Source of the DNA: Cordia subcordata
Taxonomy: Eukaryota > Streptophyta > Magnoliopsida > Boraginales > Cordiaceae
Assembly: GCA_028554755.1 (NCBI GenBank)
Contig: JAPTOF010000011.1
Location: 4,554,501-4,618,500 of the forward strand
Reading direction: 5' to 3'
Length of the DNA: 64,000 nt
Shown here one piece after another: positions 26,458 through 36,997 of the stretch (its first letter is position 1; each line of letters starts with the position of its first letter). The notes beneath the pieces are model-generated. The model was not told where the DNA came from. It saw only the letters and a program-made list of their open reading frames with translations, and ran no database searches. The translations under genes were made by a program, and so were the position numbers.

Positions 26458-29142
26458 TCAGGATGCCAGCGCCACCTCATGATTAATAACCACCACTTCA
26501 CCTCCGCCAGCCCCCGGCACCCTTCCACCGTCACCTTCCTCGGCATCATTGCCATTATCGCCTCTAGAATTGGCCCCGACCTCCACCACTTCATCTTCTA
26601 GATCAACAACAGTAGAGGGAATGGCTGGTTTCTCCTTCTCTTAGCCTCCTGACTCCACCAAGAAGGGCTTTGATGCCTCTGACGGGAGATCAAGATAGGT
26701 ACTACCCAATCCCCCATCTGCGGCATTGGGGCTAATGTCTTCGACTGGTGGAGCAAGAGTAGTGGAAGGAGCCACCATTTCCCTAGAAGTAGCATCCTCG
26801 GCAATAGCATCATTAGGAGAAAGGACCATGTCATCCAAGACAGCATCAATCAAGGACTCGAGGGAGGGAGGAGATTCACCTTGAAGTAACTTAACGGCTC
26901 TCTGAATGCTAGCTTCGATGCCGCTTTCATATTGAACAGTAGCCTCCTTAAAGAGTTCGAAAGTATACTTGGTTGTGGCTTTGTAGTTCGTAATAGTTGA
27001 GTCTCGGACATTGCGAAGTTCAGCCTTTAGTTGAGTAACCCATTGGAGAGCTGTATCTCTTTCTTGAATGATAGCTTCCTTCTTTTGCTCATGCAAAGCA
27101 ATATGTTGAGTAGCCTCTTCCTTGTCTTTTTGAAGGTTCTCCGCTCTATCGTTGAGCTCTTCAAGTCCTGTTCATTGATTGCTGATGACCCCCTCGAGAT
27201 GGTAATTCGATCATCTCTTTTCTTTACTTTTTCCTCCACAATCCTCAGTGCTTTAGCGTATTTCTCTTTCAAGGATTGCAACTCCCTGTAATGGTGCTTT
27301 TGGGTATTCTCCCTGGATGTCCTGAGCCGCTTTACCTTCTCTTTGAGCTTATCAACCTCGTGGGCCTCGGTGGTGTCCAGTGATCGGTTGGCAAGCTCGT
27401 TGATGGTGTGGCTTGCAGTCTTAACCAACTTGGTAAATTCGGTCGCGAGCTCTCCTATCTAGGAAGAAGGGGATAAACAAGGAAGGTAAATAAAAAAGAA
27501 TGAAAAAATGAGCACAAGAGAAGAAGAAAAGGTAGCAATTGCAGAAAGGAAAGCCTTACCCTGTTGTTGACCGTGCCCAGTGAGAGACGGAGATTAGGGT
27601 TACAGGCGAAAGTGACCGAGGTGGAAAGATTTCGAATCAGAACACTTAGTGGAATCATCGAGACCCCCCGCGATCCCGATGATCTAGTATTTGTGATAGA
27701 TGGTGGTAATAGAAGCATAGGGGCCAAGAAGGATGGAGCCCTTGCACTAGCAGTCGTCGATGGCAGAGAAGCAAGAGCAGAAGATGACGCTTCCCCACGA
27801 GCGGCAAGGGAAGAAGACTCGACACCATTCAAATGAGATCCCCCCCAACCTATAGTGTTACCGGGGCTTGTCTTCTTCAGAATCTTCGGGCCTTACTTCG
27901 ACTAGCATTTTGTCTCGTCGATCTTAACTAAGACTAGGGTTAGGCCGAGGGGACGGGCATCGTCTTTAATGACAATGCCCTGTATAAGCTGCCTCGCAAG
28001 AGAATCGCATCGTCTGGCCCTGCATACTCGACGATCGAACAGGTTGGCTACTGTAGCGCTAGCCAATTGCCACATTTTCTTGTTAAGGGGTCAATTGTCT
28101 CCTCCTACTAGACATACCTGCAAAAGTAAGGAAGGAACGATAAGTCAAAAAGAATACTAGCTAAACTAAGGACAAAATTAACAAGCCAATGGATCAAATT
28201 TTCGACCATCTGTCGGTCATGGGAGAAAATCGGGACATGATCCCGAAGCCCTAATCTTTTTAGGGGTCTGATAATTGGGGAACAAGCCTCAATCCTTATC
28301 CTTGAGGGTGTCAAAGGCCTCCTCCTCGCTGATGGTTAGTTTAGGGCTTTATTGAGTTCTTTCCCAACCCCATGAATAACATCTAACATGGTCCACTTGG
28401 TATTCACACCTCACAAGGTGGGAGGACTAGTAAAGACGTATTTGTGATACCAACCCTTGTGGGAAGATGGATTTCCCTGGAGGACTACCCTATGGTTCCT
28501 GGTCGCAATATAGTACCACCCTCTTTCCCGATCTTGAGCCAACCGAAACATGTATTTGAAAAGGTTGACAATTGGTTGGATCTTGTTTGCCTGCAAGTAA
28601 AAGAACCATCTAATGAGGACTCCCCAGCTGTTCGAACATAGTTGGTTGGGAGAAAGACCATAGTGATTAAGGTACTCCCGGATAAATTTCGAAATCGACA
28701 GTCTGAGGCCCATAATGAAGAAATCCTCATAGAAAGCAATGTCGCCATCTTCCCCAGCAAAAGCATATTCTTCTGGATTGGGTAGTCTGATAGCATAATT
28801 CTCAAGCGCCCCTAACAAAGTCATATATTATTTAGCATTCCTTGATCAAGAATAGGTTCTCTCTTAAGGGCGTCAAAAGGTTCCTCGGTCTTTTTTGGCA
28901 ACTGAGTCCTCCTCCTCTACAATATCCTCCTCAACTATGTTTTCACCTTCAGTGAGGGTGTTACCACCATCTACAGGGTCGTCATGATAAGATTCTACCG
29001 TCTTCTCTCCTCCTGTTGGTGGATTAGCCTCAAGGACCAATAAATCGACAGATTCACTATTGGCAATACAATTGTTAGAGGGAGAGATGGCTAAGTTGTT
29101 GGCCATTTCTCCAAGACCGCCGTCGTGTCTTGAACTCATCAT
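26458..29142 (-). pseudogene. Antisense ORF block of the Tat element, intron-containing
   Basis: Opposite to gag-pol, a long decayed coding region starts at ATG 29142 (MMSSRHDGGL...). At 28824-28411 it has an AIRLPNPEEYAFAGED start, then YLNHYGLSPNQLCSNSW, GVLIRWFFYLQ and GWYYIATR, resembling the family called putative gypsy-type transposon (Transposase_28, from memory). It goes on through a serine/alanine-rich part (27832-27560) to a long coiled coil rich in lysine, glutamate and arginine (about 27428-26850) and an acidic tail. An intron fits 27459-27559: donor GTAAGG, pyrimidine-rich interior and CTAG acceptor, joining in phase zero. A second acceptor (TTTTGCAG) fits 28118-28120. A stop lies at 26641; the same frame then runs on to TGA at 26458. 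Extra ORFs at this place are known in Tat elements. Function unknown. Confidence 0.7.
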
Positions 29143-29670
29143 GGGGACTGAAGTATTCAGATAAAATTTCTCGCCAGAAAAATCTAAAGGGAAATCTTTC
29201 CCAAATTGAAAGCTAAGGCCTTTTTGAGAATAGCAGGGCTAGTAAGGGCTGAAGTGGTTATGGTCCTGAGATTATCAAAGATATTCGAAATGTCCAAAGA
29301 AACACTAATCTTATGGTCGTTTGGCCTAGAACCTAATGGGTTATTTTCATTATTCTTGTATGAGTTAAAGGGACCAAACATCAAACGTTTGAATAGAGAG
29401 AAGAGAAAGAAAGTAAAAGGATAGGTACGTAGAAGAGTGAGATTTAAAATAGAGAGAGAAAAGAAACAGAGGAAGAAGTCAGAAAAGAGACATACTTGCA
29501 AAGAAAGATGTATGACGGAGCTAAAAGGGAATGGAGCCAGAAAAACCTTTAGTAGCGGCTGTAGGAAAAAGGCAAAGAAAGTCCGTACAAAGATTAAGAG
29601 AGTAAAAAGAATTTTGTGAAGGCAAGAGACTAGATGAGCAAAAAATGGGAAAAAAGAAATGAGAACCTCA

Positions 29671-29678
29671 TATTTATA
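29671..29678 (-). promoter_or_regulatory. Candidate TATA box for the antisense ORF
   Basis: TATAAATA on the minus strand, about 530 bases before the ATG at 29142. The intervening leader is strongly pyrimidine-rich on the minus strand, like plant 5' leaders. Inferred only. Confidence 0.35.
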
Positions 29679-29985
29679 CTCTGTATAAAGATATTTGAAT
29701 TTCAAAAAAGAAAGGACATCAAAAGCACCGGCTAAGCAAAAGGTTGCGTCCCTAATGGTGGCTTTGTTGCACATTTCAAAGAAACACCATTATTGTAAGA
29801 ATAGGTGCATCAGTTCATGAAAGTCACATGCGCACGAAGGAAACAAAGCGATCCTTGAGCACATGCCACAAATCTAAGAAAATGTCTAAGTATAAAGCCA
29901 CATGATCAGAAAGAAAAATTTGGTAATATCCCGGATCGGCACATCCCCAAATGGGGGCCTATTAATAAGGGGTCGAGTCATGGCC

Positions 29986-30381
29986 ATGACCTAATAAAAG
30001 AACTCATAATACAAGGATGACCCGAATCGAGGTTGCGTTTGGGTTTTTATCAAATACTACCAATAGAGTAGTGCTGATTGATCACTTATGTAGTGAATTG
30101 ATAAGGCTACACCGCCCAATAATCAGTGAGTATAAACAAAACGCAAGCAACATATGTCCAGCCATCCGAAAAGCTATAAATAGGACCCAGTCATATTAGA
30201 TAAGGTATTGAGTTCATCCCTCTCATTCTTTTCCTAAGACATATCCTCAAAAGAAATACTTTGACTTAAGCATCTGAGGCTCTTTGGCCAGTACCACACC
30301 AGTGCCTAGATTTTGTTGTATTGCAGGTAGCGTCAACTGGGAATTCTATTAAGAAGAGTTATCTGATTCTCTACGAGATCA
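29986..30381 (+). repeat. 3' LTR of the Tat element
   Basis: Matches the 5' LTR at 20250-20637 with roughly 58 differences and an insertion near 30230. Starts close to TGACCTAATAAAAG and ends CTCTACGAGATCA. Confidence 0.8.
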
Positions 30382-30463
30382 CCACTAAAAGTAAAATAAT
30401 CTTTATTAATATAATGCTTATAAAGATATTAAAAATTATATGAATACATAATAAAAGTAAAAT

Positions 30464-30469
<6 letters not shown>

Positions 30470-30505
<36 letters not shown>
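30470..30505. repeat. (AT)n microsatellite
   Basis: About 18 AT units inside the tail of the split DNA element. Confidence 0.9.
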
Positions 30506-30506
<1 letters not shown>

Positions 30507-31602
30507 TGGAGTCGGATAAGGCAGGGTTAATAAACCTCGACCCCCTTGTCCCAATACTGGGGTAGGAGGGGAACCTCGCCCGCTCCATCTTGGAGTTCTT
30601 TTTCACAAAAATCCTATCCCAACTCTTGCGATATTCCTATAGAGTAGGGTGGGATGGGGTGGAGTACCATTATCATCTCTAAGCGAAAAGTATGGCTGAA
30701 GGATGCAAGGACGAGATGGGTGTTGGGTAACCTTTTCAGTGGCTTTACAAAATGTGTGGACAGTGGATACCCCTTGCTACTCCAAACCTGCCTTATTATC
30801 ATATCCAACTAAGTATGGGTTTAGTGGCCTCATTATTAATACAGGAAATTTTGAAGTTACCCTAAACTTTCTTTTTGTTTCAATCTACATGACGAACAAA
30901 TTAACAAATTGTTTCTTTCATTTTACATACGTCTTGAGTTTTCTCACTTTCATTTTTTATTTTATCTAATTAACATTATCATTGCTACTGTACTATTTTA
31001 AAGGCATCAAAACTTTCTAATCTAAAACCATTTACACTTTATAGAACATATCAATATATAGTATATTGTTGGAACAAAGTAATAATTCAAGTTACATATA
31101 TGTTTAACAAAAACGTCTAAACATCCCATGAAGATGCGAAGTGTAAACCCAACCCATATGCTTATAGTTTATTTGATCACGACGTCTATGTAGAAATGGA
31201 GACAGAAAAGTATGGACAAAAGTTTGGCTAAAGTTTGACGTGTTTGAAATGACATGGAAAATGATAATTTATTTTAGTATCAAAAGAAAAACTAAAAAAG
31301 TAGGTAAAATGGAACTTTTTTTTCAGTGACTAATTCAAAAGAAAACAGGTTTAATAAGTTATTTGAAAGTTTGTTCTATTAATAATTGACAAGGGACGAT
31401 TTTCCTTAACTAAAAATAAAAACATTTTCAGATTAACTAAAAAAAGGCTAAGGAAATAGATAAAATAAAATTAAAAAAAATAGTTTAGGACGCGATTCCA
31501 AACCCAAGTAATTAAGATAATTTGAAATTATGTATGAGTTTTGAGTTTTAGGTGCATCTTCCAAGCCGGATGGACCAAAGTACAGAACCTTCAATGCACT
31601 AA

Positions 31603-31658
31603 TTTCTTCTTCTTCTTCTTCTTCTTCTTCTTCTTCTTCTTCTTCTTCTTCTTCTTCT
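31603..31658. repeat. (TTC)n tract, about 18 units
   Basis: Pure TTC repeat followed by CT and T-rich sequence to 31681. Read on the minus strand it is A-rich then (GAA)n, directly after TAATGAAAGTTTGATGTTC, so it may be the simple-repeat tail of a minus-strand LINE. Confidence 0.85.
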
Positions 31659-31659
31659 C

Positions 31660-33270
31660 TCTCTTTTTTTTCTTTTTTTTAATATTTTGATAAGAACATC
31701 AAACTTTCATTAGAGAAAAAAAAAAAATACAACCATATTACTGATGATAGAGTTAAAAACACCCATACAAAGATAACACCTGGGACCAACCACAATAAAA
31801 ACAAATAGATGAAAATTAGGGGTGAATAAGGGCTGTTAAACCAGCAAACTAATTTAAATTAATTCAAATTAACTGAAAAATTAAGTTTGGTTTGGTTACT
31901 TTATATAGTTAAAATCAACTGGTTAATTTAAAATGATAATGAATTGGTTTGCTTTGGTTTAAAATTAGATCTACAAATCAAATTGAACTAAGCCGAACTA
32001 TATGCATCCCAAATTTTTTGTATATATTTATACTTAATTTTATGTATTTTAAGAGTCGAATCCCTAATCTCAAGTCTATATTTTCAAACTTTAGCTATCA
32101 AACTATAGCTAGCCTTGTGTTTTGTTTTAATAGTAAAATCCTATGGCATTAAATTTATAATATAGATAGTAAATTGAGTTGGTTCTTTTTAAAATTTATT
32201 ATAAAATTTGACTTTTTTGTAAATATTTTTAGGAAAAATTGAAAACCAAAGGAAACCAAGCCAACATATTTATGTTGGTTTAGTTTGGTTATATACATGA
32301 TAAAAAACCACCTGGTTTGATTCAAATTTATACCAATTGGTTTTGGTTTAGTTTGAAATATAGCTAAAACTAAATCAAACCAAACCATATACACTTCTAA
32401 TAAAAACACTATCATAGAAGGCAATTGTAACAACAAAATTGGATTGAAAAATAATTTGATTTTATACAACCATCAAACAACAAACCCATATAAGTCGCCA
32501 AGGGAAATTCAAGGGCCAGCAACACGGAGAGAAAACAACACTAGATACAAATGAGTTTGATAGGACTTATCAACCTAGACAGAGGCTGAGCCTAGGAAAT
32601 TGAGAACTTAGGTCGTCTAAATATTCCATGAAAAAAACAAACCCTTTAAGCTTTATGTTGCCCAAGTGGTACAGCAGATCCTTTATCACGTCTGCAACCA
32701 AAAGCAAACATAACAACAAGAGCAAAATGCACTTGAACTACAGACAACATCTCGAGAAAATTGTTTGTTGATGGTGGATTGCAACGTTCATCTCAGAAAC
32801 CAGCTCATCCTCCAAGAAAGCTTGCACTATTTCACCACCAGGACAAAGTGCAAGCAAAAAATTGAAATCTAAATGAAATAAGCATGAATGAGCCAGATAT
32901 AAGATTAGATCTAAAAAAGATAGGTAAAAAGTCCTAGATTTGAGGAGGCCCTAACAAGATACTCAAAGAAAAAATCAAGGTAATCCAACGAAAAAAAATA
33001 ATATCCAAACACCAATATCACCCAAGAGTGCGACCCATCAACAAATTCAAAATATTGGAACGAAGAAACCCTGTTCCAAATGTGGTATCATTAAAATCTC
33101 AAGAAAAGATCTGGAGAATAACACAAATAAGAAAGCATAAAAAAGCAAAGAAGAAGAAATAAAAAAGAGCACAGAAAGAGCAAGCCACCAGCCAAAGGCA
33201 GGACTTCCAGTTTCTCAATGCTTTTTTCACAATAGAGGTTTTCAAGAGAGATAATTGAAGTAATCCACTA
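31660..33270 (-). mobile_element. Possible LINE 3' region, interrupted by a MITE
   Basis: On the minus strand the sequence ends with TAATGAAAGTTTGATG then A- and GAA-rich tail, a pattern seen at plant LINE 3' ends. No polymerase or RNase H motif was recognised in the body, so the assignment rests on the tail and on related flanking segments at 31573-31605 and 33385-33417. Confidence 0.25.
31817..32400. mobile_element. MITE with about 12-bp inverted ends
   Basis: Left end TAGGGGTGAATA and reversed right end TAGAAGTGTATA, enclosing many AACCAAAC and GGTTTGGTTT blocks in both orientations. This type of short hAT-like element is common in plants. It sits inside the LINE-like segment. Confidence 0.5.
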
Positions 33271-33278
33271 ATCACAAT

Positions 33279-33485
33279 ATGCCAGTAAAATTACAACCAA
33301 GCATAATTAATCCATCTATTTTCTTTGTTATAAACAAAATAGAAACATAGACATAGATGTTTGGGGAATAAATCAAGTGGTTAAGTCAAAGTATAGAACC
33401 TTCAACACTCTGATTAAAAGATGCCCAGTAAACTTGTAATCAGGCATCATTAATCCATCCATTTTCTTTGTTCTAAACAAAAATA
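33279..33485. repeat. Imperfect 65-bp direct repeat, 142 bp apart
   Basis: 33279-33343 and 33421-33485 both run from ATGCC(C)AGTAAA through TTAATCCATC and ATTTTCTTTGTT to AAACAAAATA, with about ten differences. Lies 1.5 kb before the HD-ZIP IV start codon. Confidence 0.7.
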
Positions 33486-33713
33486 CTCAGTCCCTGGTCA
33501 ATTAGCCCAGCAAAGAAAAAACATGTCTCGCTAAAATGTTCACTAATCCAAGCCTCGTTTTGTGCACAAGATTTTGTATCCTTGCTGTAATTTATTCTCA
33601 TAATGTTAATCTAATTACAAATCCCAAAGCCACTACTGTACTATATATTACTGCCCCAAATAAAAATAAGAAAAAGAAAATCAACCCGACCCATGTAGTG
33701 TGTTTTTCTCTGT

Positions 33714-33738
33714 GAGAGAGAGAGAGAGAGAGAGAGAG
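33714..33738. repeat. (GA)n tract
   Basis: About 12 GA units, then G-rich sequence; a GAGA-type element frequent in plant promoters and leaders. Confidence 0.85.
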
Positions 33739-33757
33739 GGGGAGAGGGAAAAGCTAG

Positions 33758-33765
33758 TAAATGCA
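33758..33765 (+). promoter_or_regulatory. L1 box (TAAATGCA) upstream of the HD-ZIP IV gene
   Basis: Exact match to the L1 box TAAATG(C/T)A, the site through which HD-ZIP IV proteins such as ATML1 and PDF2 act on epidermal genes. It lies about 1.2 kb before the ATG, before the pyrimidine-rich leader. An 8-base match can occur by chance in DNA this AT-rich. Confidence 0.45.
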
Positions 33766-33989
33766 GAAAAATACAAAGATCTGTACTAACAATTGGCTTT
33801 TGTTTCCCTCTTACAACAGTAAACTCTGTCACTCTTTTTACTGTTTTCTTGACTTCGAAAAAGTGGGGGTTAAAAAGTTGTCACATTTTTTTCACACACA
33901 CAAACACACACAAGAAAGATCTTGAGAGAAAAGAGAGTACAATTGTGTATGTCAAGTAGCAAAAGAGTCAACTAGACCTTTTCTGTGTC

Positions 33990-34961
33990 ATTTGGTCGTA
34001 TGCATATGTAAGGCTTCGATGAGTCCACATAGCGTATACTGTATTATCTTTTCTTTCCGCCTTTTTTTCTTTTTTTTCTTTTTTGTTTTTTTCTTTCCAT
34101 CTCTCTCTATTCTTCTTTTATCTCTTCTCCAAAAGCCAAACTTTTCGAGTACGACCCCTTTTCGTCTTTCTCTCTCTCTCTCTTGGTGCTTAAGCAAAAA
34201 GCTTTTTTTTTCCCTTCATATTCACAAGTCAAGCATGCAGATATAGAGATAACAAGAAGAAAGCACCAAAAAGGCCCTCAAAACTAGGGTTTTCAAAGGG
34301 CCATTCTCTCCTGCAGTTTTGATTTCGTACTTTACACGGTTCAGTGAGACAGATTTAGAGAGACAGTGTGTGAGTTTTGCATTTTTTTTTCCCTATCATT
34401 TTTAAAGTGGAAAAAGAAAAAAAAAAGAAAAGAGAGAAAGGTGCCTCTTTTAAAGGGTTTGCTTAGCGGCGAAACAGAAAAGGATTTGTTTTTTCTTGCT
34501 TTGCCTTCTTTCTCTTTGCTTTCTCTCAGTTTACAAAAGAAAAAAAAAAAGATCTTTTTATTTTATTTTATTATTTCACTAGAGAGGAAGCTGGAGACAT
34601 TTGGATTTGACCTTGTGTCTCCTCTACCTCTCTTTCTATATATATAAATATGTTTTTCTTACCATTTTCGTGAATTTTTTCTTTTTGGGTTCATTTATGT
34701 GTGTGCGCATTGTAATTTAAGTCTGTTGAAGGGGGTTCAAAATTCATGGAAATTGGCATATGTTTATATGGAGTGAGAGGCTTTTAAGATTTGTAAAGTT
34801 GAGAAAAGAAAAAAAAAAAAAAGGAAACAAGTGAAGAGAAAAAGGTAAGTTCTCTTGTTACTATATATATATATATATATATATACATATTTAGCAACTA
34901 TATAATAGAGGGGGAGGGAGGAAAAAAAAAAAGGAAGGGAATCAAAGGAAGTGTTTATTTC
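33990..34961 (+). promoter_or_regulatory. Probable core promoter and 5' leader of the HD-ZIP IV gene
   Basis: A CT-rich stretch (34040-34200), A/G-rich segments and TATATATAAATA (34639-34650) precede the start codon. The transcription start cannot be placed: it may be near 34000 or after 34650. A consensus donor AG/GTAAGT at 34843-34850 could begin a leader intron, but the nearest acceptors (34894, 34908) would make it only 50-64 bases. A 13-codon upstream ORF lies at 34746-34787. An (AT)n tract is at 34862-34886. Confidence 0.4.
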
Positions 34962-36947
34962 ATGAATTTTGGAGGCTTTCTTGATAATAGTTCTCAACAA
35001 GAAGGTGGTTGTAGTGGTGGAGGCGGCGGAGGTGCCGTCGGTGGTGGTGGTGGTGGTGGTGCAAGACTAGTTGCCGATATAACCTACGGCAACATCGGCA
35101 ATAATAACAACAACAACAGTATGCCCACCGGTGTTATCGCGCAACCCCGCCTTATTCCTCAGTCTCTTGCCAAACCCATGTTCACCTCTGCTGGCCTCTC
35201 TTTAGCGCTTGTAATTCACTCCTCATCTCTCTCTATATACACATACATATAATCATGGTTTTTTTTTTATGGGTTATTTTTTGTATGATCGTGATTATTT
35301 TTTTCCTCTTTGCAGCAAACAGGTTTGGAGGGACAAGGAGAGATGACAAGAATGGGAGACAACTATGAGGGAGCCAATAACAGTAATAATAATAATAATA
35401 ACAATCATAGTAGTAATAATAATGTTGTTGGTAGAAGAAGCAGAGAAGAAGAGCATGACATAAGCAGATCTGGGAGTGATAACATGGAGGGTGCATCAGG
35501 AGATGATCAAGATGCTGATGACAAGCCACCAAGGAAGAAGAGATACCACCGACACACCCCTCAGCAAATCCAAGAGCTTGAAGCGTATGCTTTGTTTGGA
35601 TTTGTCTTAAAGACACAATTTTTATATGTATACTCTTTTTTTATTTTTATTTTTTTTTACACTAAATGAGAAGATTTGTTCTTGTGTTCATGATTGTCAC
35701 AGTCTCTTCAAGGAGTGTCCTCACCCTGATGAGAAACAAAGGTTGGAGCTCAGCAGAAGGCTTTGCTTGGAGACTAGGCAAGTCAAGTTTTGGTTCCAAA
35801 ATAGAAGAACTCAGATGAAGGTATAGGTGAAAAAGCATAAAAATCTGAAATTTTAAATCTTTTTTTTTATTTATTTTTTATTTGGGGTGGGTTTTGGTTT
35901 CTGATGGTTGAGATTGTTGACAAAGTTGAGTGCTTGATTACATCAGACCCAACTGGAGCGCCATGAGAATTCAATGCTAAGGCAAGAAAACGATAAGCTC
36001 CGAGCGGAGAACATGTCGATAAGGGAAGCAATGAGGAACCCAATTTGCACCAACTGTGGTGGTCCAGCCATGATTGGTGATATATCCTTAGAGGAGCAAC
36101 ATCTTAGGATTGAGAATGCGAGGCTCAAGGATGAATTGGACCGCGTCTGCGCGCTAGCCGGCAAGTTCTTGGGACGGCCCATTTCGTCGTTGGCGAGCTC
36201 CATGGCTCCTGCAATGCCTAATTCAAGCTTGGAACTTGGGGTTGGTGTGAATGGATTTGGTACCTTAAGTAGTGTGCCATCAACATTGCCTTTAGGACCA
36301 CCTGATTTTGGGGTGGGAATTTCGGGTTCTTTGCCTCTGTTGCCTCCAACGAGAGCAACAACTGCGGCAACAGGCATCGAGAGATCTATGTATTTGGAGC
36401 TTGCTTTGGCTGCAATGGATGAACTGGTGAAACTTGCTCAGACTGATGAGCCCCTTTGGCTTATTAGGAGCTTGGAAGGTGGTAGAGAAATCTTGAACCA
36501 TGACGAGTATCTAAGAGTGTTCACTCCTTGCATAGGCTTGAAACCAAATGGTTTTATCACTGAGGCCTCTAGAGAGACTGGTACAGTGATCATCAACAGT
36601 CTGGCTCTAGTCGAGACATTAATGGATTCAGTAAGTTATTCATAATTAGCCCCTTAATTATTATCTAATTAATTTGATTAACATTTATTCTTATCTTTGA
36701 ATAAATTGATTAACATTTTTTTTTTTTTGTTTGATCAGAACAAATGGGCAGAGATGTTTCCTTGTATGGTTGCCAGAACATCAACTACAGATGTAATATC
36801 AAGTGGTATGGGAGGAACAAGGAATGGTGCACTTCAGCTGGTAAATGCGCAATGCCATCATCTTTTTACCAGTAATCATAGCTTTTTGGCATCAATCACA
36901 TACCATATGATGAGTCTTTTCATTGCCAAGTTTCAAAACCCACAAAA

Positions 36948-36997
<50 letters not shown>

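Larger units (their letters stand above)
20250..30381 (+). mobile_element. Ty3/Gypsy element of the Tat lineage, with antisense ORF
   Basis: A roughly 10.1 kb element: 5' LTR, TTGGCGCC primer site, gag, protease, reverse transcriptase, RNase H, a second RNase H, integrase, a minus-strand ORF block and the 3' LTR. The extra RNase H after the first, and the additional ORF between pol and the 3' LTR, are the marks of the plant Tat lineage. LTRs differ by roughly 15% by eye, and all sense domains are broken. Exact outer ends are uncertain by about 10 bases because the starts do not align cleanly. Confidence 0.88.
20155..30682. mobile_element. Non-autonomous DNA element split by the Gypsy insertion
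   Basis: Head at 20155-20250 begins TAAGGATGGCAATAG. The tail, 30382-30682, reversed, begins TTAGAGATGATAATGG. Both arms are rich in GGGGTA and CCCCTAC blocks. The GATGGCAATGG-type end with GC-rich subterminal repeats is familiar from hAT-like short elements of plants. The tail contains the (AT)n tract at about 30470-30505. A possible duplication is GGAAAGTAT at 20138 and GAAAAGTAT at 30685, with a few unexplained bases on the left. Confidence 0.5.
30690..33700. other. Repeat-rich upstream region, no gene seen
   Basis: Between the Gypsy-split element and the HD-ZIP IV promoter. Open frames such as 30703-30969 and 31949-32152 show no recognisable family. Contents are a long TTC tract, a probable LINE 3' tail, one MITE and direct repeats, listed separately. 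Confidence 0.5.

Noticed and set aside
29184..29774. 196-codon minus-strand frame near the 3' LTR
   Set aside because: Phenylalanine- and leucine-rich from a pyrimidine-rich leader; the recognisable antisense ORF begins later, at 29142.
34366..34647. 93-codon open frame in the leader of the HD-ZIP IV gene
   Set aside because: Starts with a non-ATG codon and is made of lysine and phenylalanine runs from A- and T-rich sequence; no sign of coding.
35233..35616. Minus-strand open frame opposite exon 2
   Set aside because: Its tyrosine and leucine runs are the reverse of the asparagine and acidic codons of exon 2.
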